Assembly: GCA_947498455.1 (NCBI GenBank)
Contig: CANMKK010000028.1
Coordinates: 1-64,000, forward strand
DNA: 64,000 nt
Source of the DNA: an uncultured Aquimarina sp.
GTDB taxonomy: Bacteria > Bacteroidota > Bacteroidia > Flavobacteriales > Flavobacteriaceae
Direction of reading: 5' to 3'
The notes below the pieces were generated by a model that worked only from the letters and a program-made list of their open reading frames with translations, was not told the origin of the DNA and ran no database searches. The position numbers and the translations under genes were made by a program. Of the stretch, positions 1 through 8,922 are shown one piece after another (position 1 is the first letter of the stretch; each line of letters starts with the position of its first letter).

Positions 1-71
1 TTAATTTTATGAAGAAAATATAGTAGAAAAAGAATGTGATTAGATGCGAAATTTTTATTCGTAAATCGTAT
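1..71 (+). repeat. Family A fold-back repeat, right-hand part (copy A1)
   Basis: Positions 1-71 align along their whole length with the right half of the family A element at 62117-62300, including its terminal motif CGTAAATCGTAT. The left half would lie before the window. The copy is more diverged than the other three. It sits downstream of the maeB terminator. Homology was judged by eye. Confidence 0.6.
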
Positions 72-96
72 TATATCACCTTTAGTTATTATACAT

Positions 97-121
97 AAAA
101 AAAGGGGCATATAGCCCCCTA
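97..121 (-). terminator. Intrinsic terminator of maeB
   Basis: On the minus strand an AGGGGGC/GCCCCT stem with a short TATAT loop is followed by a run of seven T, 37 bases past the maeB stop codon. Confidence 0.75.
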
Positions 122-157
122 TTCTTATCAATACCAAAAAATATCTGTAGTATTAAT

Positions 158-2476
158 TTATACCGTTTCTTTTGCAGTAAGAGACACTACGTGATGTAAT
201 TCTCTTTTTTCCTTTTCCTGTGCATCTATCACTGCTACCGCCGCCATATTGACTATTTCCTCAACACTAGCTCCCAGTTGTAATATATGTGCAGGTTTTT
301 TCATTCCCATCATAATCGGACCAATAGAATCCGAATTATTTAATTCTTTTAACATCTTATAGGTACTATTGGCCGAATCAAGATTAGGAAACACTAGGGT
401 GTTCACTCTTTTTCCATTCAATTTTGAAAATGGAAATTTATCTTTACGCATGTTCTTGTTTAATGCAAAATCCATTTGTAATTCTCCATCCACTACCAGG
501 TTTGGATAATACCTATGCAAATATGCAACAGCATCTTTTACTTTTGTTGCATTCGGATGTTTTGAAGACCCAAAATTGGCATATGATATCATTGCTATAA
601 TAGGGTCTACTCCAAACATCTCTACCGTTCTAGCTGTCATTTGCGCAATTTTTGCCAATTCCTTTGAAGATGGATCAATATTAATAGATGTATCACTAAT
701 AAACAATGGCCCTTTATCGGTCATCATAACATTCATAGTAGCAATACGAGCTGCACCTTTTGCTAATCCTATTAAATCCATCATTGGTTTAACTACTGTA
801 GCGTAGCTTCTGGAATATCCAGAAAGTAAAGCATCTGCATCACCCTCATTAACCATCATAGCTGCAAAATAATTACGCTCTCGCATTAATTTTTCTGCAT
901 CGTATAATGTAATCCCTTTTCGTTTATTAGTTTCCCAATATTTCTTTGCATATCTGTTTTTACGCTCACACTCCTCGTCAGCCTTAGGATCTATAATATC
1001 GATTCCGACACTATCAAAACCAATTTCTTCCATTAGCTCTATGATAACATCTTTTCGTCCTAATAAAATTGGAAAACCAATACCTTCTTCAACAACAGTT
1101 TGTGCTGCTTTTAAAACATCTAAATGATCTGCCTCAGCAAAGACTATACGTTTTGGATTCGTTTTGGCTCTATCCGTAAGTAACCTTACTAACTTATTAT
1201 CATTACCCATTCGGTTAAGTAAATCATCTTCATACTTTTCCCAATTAGTAATAGGTTCTGTTGCGACACCACTTTCCATTGCAGCTTTAGCCACTGCTGG
1301 CGGTACTTTAGCAATCAATCTAGGATCAAATGGTTTAGGGATAATATATTCTCTTCCAAAATTAAGACGCGTTTCTCCATATGCTATATTGACTTGTTCT
1401 GGCACTGGCTCCTTGGCTAACTCTGCCAGTGCTTTTACAGCGGCCATTTTCATCTCTTCATTAATTGCCGTAGCTCTTACATCTAACGCTCCTCTAAAAA
1501 TAAAAGGAAAACCTAGCACATTATTTACTTGGTTAGGGTGATCGCTTCTTCCTGTCGCTAAAATCACATCTTTACGCGTTTTTATAGCTATATCATATTT
1601 TATTTCAGGATCTGGATTTGCCATGGCAAAAACAATAGGGTCATCTGCCATTGATTTCAACATATCTGGAGTTACCAAATTAGCCATAGACAAACCTATA
1701 AATACATCTGCATCTCTCATTGCGTCTTCTAGCGTATCTAGATCTCTAGCTGTAGCAAATTCTGCTTTTTCCTTAGTAAGACTATCCCGATCCTTACGAA
1801 TCACACCCTTACTATCGGTCATAACAATATTTTCTCCTCTTGCTCCAAAGGCTTTATACAACCTTGTACAAGAAACTGCAGCTGCACCTGCTCCACTTAC
1901 TACAATTCGTACATCTTCAATTTTCTTCTCTGCAATCTCTAATGCGTTTAACAAAGCCGCGGCAGAAATAATTGCCGTTCCATGTTGATCATCATGCATT
2001 ACTGGTATATCCAGTTCTTCTTTTAAGCGTCTTTCTATTTCGAATGCTTCTGGAGCCTTAATATCTTCTAGATTAATCCCTCCAAATGTAGGCGCTATAT
2101 TTTTTACCGTTTCAATAAAAGCATCTACATCTTTGGTATCTACTTCTATATCAAACACATCAATATCAGCAAAGATTTTGAATAATAATCCTTTTCCTTC
2201 CATTACAGGTTTTGAAGCTTCCGGACCAATATCCCCTAGCCCTAAAACTGCAGTTCCATTAGAAATTACAGCTACCAGATTTCCTTTTGCTGTATACTTA
2301 TATACATCCGCTTTATTCTTTTCTATTTCTAAACAAGGTTCAGCTACACCTGGAGAATATGCCAACGACAAATCTCTTTGAGTTGCATATTTTTTAGTAG
2401 GAACAACTTTAATCTTACCTGGAGTTGGCTTTGCGTGATACACTAAAGCTTCTCTTCTTTTACTTTCGATACTCAT
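158..2476 (-). CDS. maeB: NADP-dependent malic enzyme with C-terminal phosphotransacetylase-like domain
   Basis: Oxidatively decarboxylates malate to pyruvate, giving NADPH in the cytoplasm. At 772 residues it has the usual length of the MaeB hybrid. Residues 1-170 form the malic N-terminal domain (SLAYSPGVAEPC, then the metal-binding stretch LEDIKAPE and MHDDQHGTA). A Rossmann NAD(P) domain follows with VVSGAGAAAVSC near residue 195. From about residue 430 it is a phosphate acetyl/butyryl-transferase-like domain (RIVFAEADH, SGYSRSY), which in this family is usually regulatory, not catalytic. The ATG is preceded by a -7-like box at 2515-2522. The gene is single, with its own terminator. Assignment is secure; NADP preference is inferred from the fusion architecture. 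Confidence 0.95.
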   Translation of the reverse strand: MSIESKRREALVYHAKPTPGKIKVVPTKKYATQRDLSLAYSPGVAEPCLEIEKNKADVYKYTAKGNLVAVISNGTAVLGLGDIGPEASKPVMEGKGLLFKIFADIDVFDIEVDTKDVDAFIETVKNIAPTFGGINLEDIKAPEAFEIERRLKEELDIPVMHDDQHGTAIISAAALLNALEIAEKKIEDVRIVVSGAGAAAVSCTRLYKAFGARGENIVMTDSKGVIRKDRDSLTKEKAEFATARDLDTLEDAMRDADVFIGLSMANLVTPDMLKSMADDPIVFAMANPDPEIKYDIAIKTRKDVILATGRSDHPNQVNNVLGFPFIFRGALDVRATAINEEMKMAAVKALAELAKEPVPEQVNIAYGETRLNFGREYIIPKPFDPRLIAKVPPAVAKAAMESGVATEPITNWEKYEDDLLNRMGNDNKLVRLLTDRAKTNPKRIVFAEADHLDVLKAAQTVVEEGIGFPILLGRKDVIIELMEEIGFDSVGIDIIDPKADEECERKNRYAKKYWETNKRKGITLYDAEKLMRERNYFAAMMVNEGDADALLSGYSRSYATVVKPMMDLIGLAKGAARIATMNVMMTDKGPLFISDTSINIDPSSKELAKIAQMTARTVEMFGVDPIIAMISYANFGSSKHPNATKVKDAVAYLHRYYPNLVVDGELQMDFALNKNMRKDKFPFSKLNGKRVNTLVFPNLDSANSTYKMLKELNNSDSIGPIMMGMKKPAHILQLGASVEEIVNMAAVAVIDAQEKEKRELHHVVSLTAKETV

Positions 2477-2514
2477 ACTATTTTAAGATAAATAAATGTG
2501 CAAAAATAAGTTTA

Positions 2515-2522
2515 CAAAGGTA
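2515..2522 (-). promoter_or_regulatory. Putative -7 box for maeB
   Basis: Reads TACCTTTG on the minus strand, matching the Bacteroidetes TAnnTTTG -7 consensus. A TTGC lies about 19 bases further upstream. The maeB ATG follows 38 bases downstream. Confidence 0.5.
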
Positions 2523-2536
2523 CAAGTCTGACCGAG

Positions 2537-2686
2537 ATGCAGCAATTTATACTGCATAATCTTTCAAAAAAGATTGAGAATATAAAATATAATAGTCTTA
2601 ACGATTTGGATTTAACCAAAGACCAAGAGGTTATTTTTCGATATATTCAAAAACAATTAAATATTCGTGATTATTCTAAAACATAG
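2537..2686 (+). CDS. Small hypothetical protein, 49 residues
   Basis: An ATG-to-TAG open frame of 49 codons in the gap between maeB and queG, divergent from maeB. The product starts MQQFILHNLSKKIENIK and continues with a charged, probably helical stretch (DLTKDQEVIFRYIQKQL). It has no signal peptide, membrane segment or Cys. Composition is protein-like (balanced D, E, K, Q, I, L, with no low-complexity run), but I do not recognise a family and no -7 box is clear on this strand. It could equally be a chance frame in 273 bases of gap. Confidence 0.4.
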   Translation: MQQFILHNLSKKIENIKYNSLNDLDLTKDQEVIFRYIQKQLNIRDYSKT

Positions 2687-2749
2687 AAAACAAATCCCTT
2701 AAGAGTAATGCTTAGGGCTAAAAATCAATATCTCAGATACATTCAACAC

Positions 2750-3676
2750 TTACTCTTTTAAAAACTGAATATTCCTCGTAAGCCCTAAAAACTTAGTCCT
2801 TTTTACTGCAGATTTCTGAAACACTTTAGAAAATACTTCTTGAGTAATTTCTTGCCATTCTTTTTTTGTCATGCTCAATAATTCTGGTTTTGGATCAAAA
2901 AGAGGTTCATTATGCGATTTAGAAAAACGATTCCAAGGACATACATCTTGACAAACATCGCAACCAAACATCCAATTATCAAATTGATTTTTATAACTGG
3001 TGGGAATTTCTTCTTTTAACTCAATAGTGAAGTACGAAATACACTTACTTCCATCAACCACATAAGGATCTACAATTGCCTGTGTAGGACAGGCATCAAT
3101 ACAGGCTGTACAAGTACCACAATGATCTGTTACTGGAGTATCATAGTCTAAATCAAGGTCAATTATTAACTCTGCAATAAAATAAAAAGACCCTACTTTC
3201 TGCGTCAGCAAATTACTATTTTTTCCTATCCATCCTAATCCACTCTTCGCCGCCCAAGCTTTATCCAAAACAGGAGCTGAATCTACAAAAGCTCGACCTT
3301 GCACTTCTCCGACATTCTCCAGAATAAATTCCTGAAGTTGTTTAAGCTTCGTTTTTATTACATGATGATAATCCTGACCATACGCATATTTTGAGATTTT
3401 GGGGGCTTCTACATCTTTTTGTGTATCAGATGGAAAATAATTGAGTAACAGAGATATTACACTTTTAGCCCCATCTACTAATTTCGTAGGATCTAAGCGC
3501 TTATCAAAATGGTTTTCCATATAACGCATCTGCCCATGCATATTTTGGTTTAGCCATTTCTCTAATCTAGGAGCTTCTTCTTCTAAAAATTCAGCTTTAC
3601 TAATACCACACGACAGAAAACCAAGACGTTTAGCTTCGGCTTTAATCAATGCTGCATATTTAGCTTTATTATCCAC
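2750..3676 (-). CDS. queG: Epoxyqueuosine reductase QueG
   Basis: Cobalamin- and Fe-S-dependent enzyme that reduces epoxyqueuosine to queuosine in tRNA. At 308 residues it is of family length. Two ferredoxin-type clusters are visible: CGTCTACIDACP at about residues 186-197 and CDVCQDVCPW near 240-249. The N-terminal region carries the typical FLSCGIS and the GQMRYMENHFDKRLDP stretch. The last gene of a tight leftward cluster ruvB / P450 / queG: only 11 bases separate it from the P450 stop. That proximity suggests cotranscription but implies no shared pathway. Confidence 0.95.
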   Translation of the reverse strand: MDNKAKYAALIKAEAKRLGFLSCGISKAEFLEEEAPRLEKWLNQNMHGQMRYMENHFDKRLDPTKLVDGAKSVISLLLNYFPSDTQKDVEAPKISKYAYGQDYHHVIKTKLKQLQEFILENVGEVQGRAFVDSAPVLDKAWAAKSGLGWIGKNSNLLTQKVGSFYFIAELIIDLDLDYDTPVTDHCGTCTACIDACPTQAIVDPYVVDGSKCISYFTIELKEEIPTSYKNQFDNWMFGCDVCQDVCPWNRFSKSHNEPLFDPKPELLSMTKKEWQEITQEVFSKVFQKSAVKRTKFLGLTRNIQFLKE

Positions 3677-3687
3677 AATCTAATTAC

Positions 3688-5019
3688 TTATCTTTTTATA
3701 AATTTCAAATTAGCATTAACTGGCTTTAGAGTAATTAGAGGTTGTATCTCGACAGTATTGTTATTGGTCGTAATTTGATACTTTTTCACCAATTCACTTA
3801 CTACCAAAATCATTTCGAACATAGCAAAGTTATTACCTATACACATTCTCGGACCCGCCCCAAAAGGGAAATAGCAATCGGAGTGTTTTTTTCTTTTTTC
3901 AGCCTTAAATCTATCCGGATTAAAGGTATTGGGGTCTTCCCAAAAATCAGCATGTCTGTGGATTTCATAGAAAGATATTAAAATAGTATCCCCTTTCTGA
4001 AATTTAAACCCTTGATATTCATCATCTTCGACTGCTTTTCTATCAGAAAAATATGCCGGAGGATATAATCGCATAGCCTCTTCTATACATTGTTTTGTAT
4101 AAGGATATTTAGTAAATTGATCCATAAATGATATTTCTTCATCCATATCGGAAACTTCTTCTAACACCCTATTTTGGATATCGGGATGAAGAGCCAACAA
4201 CCATAATACAAAAGACAACGTATTAGCGGTAGTTTCATGACCTGCAATAAACAAAATCATAATTTCATCTATCAACTGCTCATTATCCATCATGGTACCA
4301 TCTTCATATCGGGATTCTAATAACATGTCCAGTAAATCATCATATTTTTCACTAGAACACTTCCTCTCTTCTATAATGGCATTTAATAGATTTCTCCCTT
4401 CCTCTGTTGTTTTTAAGGTGTTTTTAATTTTACCACTTAGATAGAACCACCATTTTTTATACGGTTGACGAATTTCTTTAATTAGTGTTTTTTGCGCTTC
4501 TTCGGTTATTTCCTGCAACCGTGAAATTGTATTTCCTACATCTGTATAACTCAATAATGATTTTGCAACCACTCTAAAGGCAAGATCACTCATAAATGGC
4601 AATACCTCTATAGTTTTCCCTGGTTGAATCTTACTTAACTCGTATTTTACTTCATTTTTTATAGTTGCTGCAAGGGTTTGAAGTTTCTTTTTATGAAACG
4701 CAGGCTGAATTAACCGCCTTTGTCGAAGCCACTTCTCTCCATTAGAAGTAAGCAATCCTTCTCCAATATATTTTGCCAAATCCTTTGATTGCAAATCTGA
4801 CTTAAAATATTTTCTATGTTGTTTTTGTAGAATGTGTTTGGTTAAACCAGCATTCCTAGTAAATATCGCCGATTTTTTACGTCCCAATTGCACCTCGAAA
4901 ATGTCTCCGTGCTTCTCAAAGTTTTCTCTATGAAATGGCAATGGGTTTTTTAGAATTCTCCGTGCATTAGCATATACTTTAAAAAATGTAACTACGGGAA
5001 TGTGCTTGTTTTTCATCAA
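3688..5019 (-). CDS. Cytochrome P450
   Basis: Haem-thiolate monooxygenase of 443 residues. Seen directly: the haem-ligand motif FPFGAGPRMCIGNN with Cys near residue 393, the ExxR pair in EEAMR near 315, and the I-helix oxygen-binding motif AGHETT near 259. No membrane anchor or signal peptide is visible, so a soluble bacterial enzyme is likely. Substrate and redox partner cannot be read from sequence; no ferredoxin or reductase gene is adjacent. The overall look (LRLYPPAYFSDRKAVEDDEYQG) recalls fatty-acid or terpene hydroxylating P450s of the CYP4/CYP102-like branch (inference). It lies between ruvB and queG with gaps of 24 and 11 bases. Two Met codons in a row open the frame; either could start. 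Confidence 0.92.
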   Translation of the reverse strand: MMKNKHIPVVTFFKVYANARRILKNPLPFHRENFEKHGDIFEVQLGRKKSAIFTRNAGLTKHILQKQHRKYFKSDLQSKDLAKYIGEGLLTSNGEKWLRQRRLIQPAFHKKKLQTLAATIKNEVKYELSKIQPGKTIEVLPFMSDLAFRVVAKSLLSYTDVGNTISRLQEITEEAQKTLIKEIRQPYKKWWFYLSGKIKNTLKTTEEGRNLLNAIIEERKCSSEKYDDLLDMLLESRYEDGTMMDNEQLIDEIMILFIAGHETTANTLSFVLWLLALHPDIQNRVLEEVSDMDEEISFMDQFTKYPYTKQCIEEAMRLYPPAYFSDRKAVEDDEYQGFKFQKGDTILISFYEIHRHADFWEDPNTFNPDRFKAEKRKKHSDCYFPFGAGPRMCIGNNFAMFEMILVVSELVKKYQITTNNNTVEIQPLITLKPVNANLKFIKR

Positions 5020-5043
5020 TCAAAAATCGTATCAATTCTTATC

Positions 5044-6066
5044 CTAAAATAAACCTCCCTGAATACCTCCTTTAGTCCTTCCTAAATGCTTGTAAGCAGC
5101 TTCTGTAACTTCTCTTCCACGTGGGGTACGCATAATGAATCCTTGCTGAATTAAAAATGGTTCATACACTTCTTCTATTGTTTCCGCACTTTCGCTAACC
5201 GCGGTTGCCAATGTTGTAATACCTACAGGACCTCCTTTAAACTTATCAATTAGAGTGGTTAATATTTTATTATCCATTTCATCGAGTCCATGCGCATCTA
5301 CATTAAGAGCTTTCAGGGCATATCTAGAAATTTCTATATCAATACTACCATTCCCTTTTATCTGTGCAAAATCTCGCACCCTACGCAACAATGCATTCGC
5401 TATCCTTGGTGTTCCCCTACTCCGTCCAGCAATTTCTATTGCAGCTTCCATAGAAATAGGAACATTAAGTATATGTGCACTTCTTTCTACAATGGTAGAC
5501 AATAATTCCGTTGAATAATACTGTAATCGGGATTGTATCCCAAAACGAGCACGCATAGGTGCCGTTAATAATCCAGACCTGGTAGTTGCACCTACCAAAG
5601 TAAAAGGATTTAGATTAATCTGAACGGTTCTTGCATTAGGACCACTCTCGATCATAATATCGATTTTGTAATCTTCCATAGCAGAATACAAATATTCTTC
5701 TACTATTGGGCTTAATCGATGAATCTCATCAATAAAAAGCACATCTCTATCATCCAAATTGGTAAGTAATCCTGCAAGATCTCCTGGCTTATCCAGAACA
5801 GGGCCTGATGTAACCTTAATACCGACTCCTAATTCATTGGCTAAAATATGTGCTAACGTAGTTTTACCCAAACCTGGAGGGCCATGAAATAACGTATGAT
5901 CTAGTGCTTCGTCTCTTAAATTAGCTGCTTGAACAAAAATCTTTAGATTTTCTAATACCTGATCTTGCCCAGCAAAATCTTCGAAAGCCAATGGTCGTAA
6001 TGCTCTTTCAATATCTAAATCTTCATTAGAAAAATTATCAGTATTAGGATTCAGGTTCTCATTCAT
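5044..6066 (-). CDS. ruvB: Holliday junction branch migration helicase RuvB
   Basis: Hexameric AAA+ motor that drives branch migration with RuvA. It has 340 residues. Walker A GPPGLGKTTLA is at about 62-72, Walker B LFIDEIH near 110, and sensor/arginine-finger region GATTRSGLLTAPMRARFG follows. The winged-helix C-terminus ends with TPRGREVTEAAYKHLG. First gene of the leftward ruvB-P450-queG group. No ruvA or ruvC is in the window. Confidence 0.97.
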   Translation of the reverse strand: MNENLNPNTDNFSNEDLDIERALRPLAFEDFAGQDQVLENLKIFVQAANLRDEALDHTLFHGPPGLGKTTLAHILANELGVGIKVTSGPVLDKPGDLAGLLTNLDDRDVLFIDEIHRLSPIVEEYLYSAMEDYKIDIMIESGPNARTVQINLNPFTLVGATTRSGLLTAPMRARFGIQSRLQYYSTELLSTIVERSAHILNVPISMEAAIEIAGRSRGTPRIANALLRRVRDFAQIKGNGSIDIEISRYALKALNVDAHGLDEMDNKILTTLIDKFKGGPVGITTLATAVSESAETIEEVYEPFLIQQGFIMRTPRGREVTEAAYKHLGRTKGGIQGGLF

Positions 6067-6085
6067 CTTTTACACTTCTTTACTT

Positions 6086-6189
6086 TTTAATCCACATTGT
6101 GGAATTTAATTCTCCGAGGCCTACCCCGAAATTCTAAAATTCTGTACTCGTTCGACACCTCGTGAGTTTACTCCGAGGTAGTTGACTTA
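6086..6189 (-). repeat. Family B post-stop repeat (copy B1)
   Basis: Read on the minus strand, it starts with the TAA stop codon of the methyltransferase (TAAGTCAACTACCTCGGAG), contains AGAATTTTAGAATTTCGG and CCTCGGAGAATTAAA, and ends CCACAATGTGGATTAAAA. It matches 26273-26377 at roughly three quarters of positions and 40888-40977 with a central deletion in the latter. An internal inverted repeat ACCTCGGAGT/ACTCACGAGGT and the small palindrome CCACAATGTGG suggest RNA structure. Confidence 0.7.
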
Positions 6190-6924
6190 TTTTTTAGCTA
6201 CAATTACGTAAGTCGGAAACGCATACGTTTCCCTTTCTATACAATCGATCATAGTAAATCCATTTATAGCAAGAAAAATTTCTATCTCATTCAAGGAAAA
6301 AGTTCTTACTACAGACACATCTTCTCCTATTTTAATCAAAGCTTCTTTATTCTTTCTAAAATATAGAGCATCCCATTTAAAATCCATTCCGAATTCCAAA
6401 TTTAATTTCCATTGACTTTTGCGAACATACTCCACATTATTACAAGTAGCTTTGTGCACCACAGTTTTACCTTTTCCTATATTAGGGACAAATTTATTAG
6501 CATCTATAAAATCGAAACAAAAAACTCCTTTTTCCTCAAGGTTATCATGAATACAAGCGAAACAAGCATTAACATCTTTATTACTTAAAAGATAACTAAT
6601 CGTTCTTCCTGTAATTAAAATACTTTGAAATTTATCATTCAGCCTAAAATGTCTCATATCACCCAAAATAAATCTTCCTTCAGGTGTTTTAGTCTTCGCA
6701 ATTTCAATCATTTTTTCATTGAGATCGAAACCCATATATTGGAAATTATTCTCTACAAAACGTGCGGCTAAATTTCCTGTTCCACATCCAATCTCTAGAA
6801 CATTATCAATATCATACTTATTAAGTATATCTTTATAAAACTTATACTCTCCCTCATAATTTATAAAGGTTTGATACATTGCTTCATAGATTAAAGCAAG
6901 GTCTTTATATAAATTCCCTTCCAT
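6187..6924 (-). CDS. Class I SAM-dependent methyltransferase
   Basis: A 245-residue soluble protein with the SAM-binding motif I VLEIGCGTGNLA at about 40-51, an acidic motif II (YMGFDLNEKMIEIAK) and the post-motif GDMRHFRL. The substrate is unknown; the fold matches the small-molecule methyltransferases of the Methyltransf_25/11 type. It stands alone between ruvB and coxA. Its stop codon is the first triplet of a family B repeat, so its 3' end may have been shaped by that element. The start Met (MEGNLYKDLALIYEAMY) is the first in frame. Confidence 0.85.
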   Translation of the reverse strand: MEGNLYKDLALIYEAMYQTFINYEGEYKFYKDILNKYDIDNVLEIGCGTGNLAARFVENNFQYMGFDLNEKMIEIAKTKTPEGRFILGDMRHFRLNDKFQSILITGRTISYLLSNKDVNACFACIHDNLEEKGVFCFDFIDANKFVPNIGKGKTVVHKATCNNVEYVRKSQWKLNLEFGMDFKWDALYFRKNKEALIKIGEDVSVVRTFSLNEIEIFLAINGFTMIDCIERETYAFPTYVIVAKK

Positions 6925-7004
6925 ATTTGGAATTCTTCTTAATGAATAATGATTTTACCTTTTCACATTCTTTTTAAAAATACAATGCTAAAGTACTAAA
7001 AAAG

Positions 7005-7042
7005 AAAAAGCCTTTTCTGTCAATGACGAAAAGGCTTTTTTT
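7005..7042 (-). terminator. Terminator of the act-cox operon
   Basis: Stem GAAAAGGC/GCCTTTTC flanked by A and T runs, 18 bases past the coxA stop. It is symmetric enough to work in both directions. Confidence 0.75.
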
Positions 7043-7059
7043 TATTTCATAATGCTATC

Positions 7060-8880
7060 TTAATGATGCATTTCTTCTTCTCCATCTTGTAATGGTGTTA
7101 TCTGAGAAACAAAATCTTGTCCCGGAATCACATATTCACCATTTTCATTTGTTTTACTATAGTCATAAGGCCATCTATGTACTTGAGGAATATCTCCTGG
7201 CCAGTTACCGTGTATATGCTCTACTGGTGTTGTCCATTCCATTGTATTTGATTTCCAAGGATTCTGCACAGCTTTCTTTCCGTAGAAAATAGAGCTTATA
7301 AAATTATATAAGAATACTAATTGTGCTGCTGCTGTAATAATTGCAAAAACAGTAATTAAAATATTAGTATCCGCTAAATCATCAAAATATGGAAAATAAC
7401 TATTTGTATAATAACGTCTAGGTAATCCTGCCATACCAACAAAATGCATTGGGAAGAATACCCCATACGCTCCTATTGCTGTTACCCAGAAATGTACATA
7501 TCCCAAGTTTTTGTTCATCATCTTTCCATACATCTTAGGGAACCAATGATATACTCCTGCAAATAAACCATATAATGCAGAGATACCCATTACTAAATGG
7601 AAGTGAGCAACCACAAAATAGGTATCGTGAACATTGATATCTAATGTACTATCACCAAGAATAATTCCTGTTAAACCTCCAGTTATGAAAGTAGATACCA
7701 AACCTATTGAGAATAACATCGCTGGATTTAACTGCAAGTTACCTTTCCACAAGGTAGTTATATAGTTAAATGCCTTTACTGCAGATGGTATTGCAATTAA
7801 TAATGTTGTAAATGTAAATACTGAACCTAAAAATGGATTCATTCCTGAAATAAACATATGGTGTCCCCAAACAATTGTTGACAAGAATGCAATTGCTAAA
7901 ATTGAAGCAACCATCGCACGATATCCAAAGATTGGCTTACGAGCATTTGTAGCAATAATCTCTGAGGTAATTCCTAATGCCGGTAATAATACAATATATA
8001 CTTCTGGATGACCTAAGAACCAAAACAGATGCTCAAAAAGTACTGGTGATCCCCCTTGGTTATGTAAAACCTCTCCTGCTATATAAATATCACTTAAATA
8101 GAAAGATGTACCAAAACCTCTATCCATTATAAGCAACAACGCAGCAGATAGTAATACAGGGAACGATACAACACCAATGATAGCAGTCACAAAAAATGCC
8201 CATATAGTTAATGGCATACGTGTCATTGACATTCCTTTAGTACGTAAGTTTATAACCGTAACTACATAATTCAATGAACCTAATAAAGAGGAAGCAATGA
8301 AAATAGCCATAGAAACCAACCATAACGTCATTCCAGTACCAGATCCACCAATAGCTTGTGGTAATGCACTTAATGGAGGATAAATTGTCCATCCCGCTGA
8401 TGCTGGCCCAGCTTCTGCAAATAATGACAACACCATGATCACACTACTTAAGAAAAACAACCAGTAGGAAATCATATTCAAAAATCCTGATGCCATGTCA
8501 CGTGCACCAATCTGCAACGGAATCAAAAGATTACTAAACGTACCACTTAGTCCCGCTGTTAATACAAAGAACACCATTATTGTACCATGAATTGTCACCA
8601 ATGCCAAATACATACTTGGATCCATTACACCATCAGTACCAAATTTTCCTAATAGTACTTCAAAAAGTGTAAATTTATGATCTGGCCAAGCCAATTGCAT
8701 TCTAAATAATATAGACATAGCAATACCAATGATTCCCATAATCAAACCAGTAATTAGATACTGCTTTGAGATCATTTTGTGATCTTGACTAAAAATATAT
8801 TTAGTTATAAATGTCTCTTTATGATGATGTCCGTGATCGTGATCTTCTGTGTGACCATCTACGTGTGCTATTGCTGACAT
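7060..8880 (-). CDS. coxA: Cytochrome c oxidase subunit I (aa3-type haem-copper oxidase)
   Basis: Catalytic subunit reducing O2 to water and pumping protons across the inner membrane. It has 606 residues and about twelve membrane helices. Diagnostic motifs: FLGHPEVYIVLLP near residue 290 (CuB His and the His-Tyr crosslink), WGHHMFISGMNP, and HDTYFVVAHFHLVMG carrying the haem a and a3 ligands. HPEVY marks an A-family oxidase. Odd: the N-terminal 20 residues are very His-rich (HTEDHDHGHHHKE). Last gene of the act-cox operon, 42 bases after coxB, followed by a terminator. No subunit III or IV gene lies next to it in the window. Confidence 0.97.
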   Translation of the reverse strand: MSAIAHVDGHTEDHDHGHHHKETFITKYIFSQDHKMISKQYLITGLIMGIIGIAMSILFRMQLAWPDHKFTLFEVLLGKFGTDGVMDPSMYLALVTIHGTIMVFFVLTAGLSGTFSNLLIPLQIGARDMASGFLNMISYWLFFLSSVIMVLSLFAEAGPASAGWTIYPPLSALPQAIGGSGTGMTLWLVSMAIFIASSLLGSLNYVVTVINLRTKGMSMTRMPLTIWAFFVTAIIGVVSFPVLLSAALLLIMDRGFGTSFYLSDIYIAGEVLHNQGGSPVLFEHLFWFLGHPEVYIVLLPALGITSEIIATNARKPIFGYRAMVASILAIAFLSTIVWGHHMFISGMNPFLGSVFTFTTLLIAIPSAVKAFNYITTLWKGNLQLNPAMLFSIGLVSTFITGGLTGIILGDSTLDINVHDTYFVVAHFHLVMGISALYGLFAGVYHWFPKMYGKMMNKNLGYVHFWVTAIGAYGVFFPMHFVGMAGLPRRYYTNSYFPYFDDLADTNILITVFAIITAAAQLVFLYNFISSIFYGKKAVQNPWKSNTMEWTTPVEHIHGNWPGDIPQVHRWPYDYSKTNENGEYVIPGQDFVSQITPLQDGEEEMHH

Positions 8881-8922
8881 ACAGTAATTCTTTTAATAAA
8901 ATATATTAATTTTTCTTTTCTC

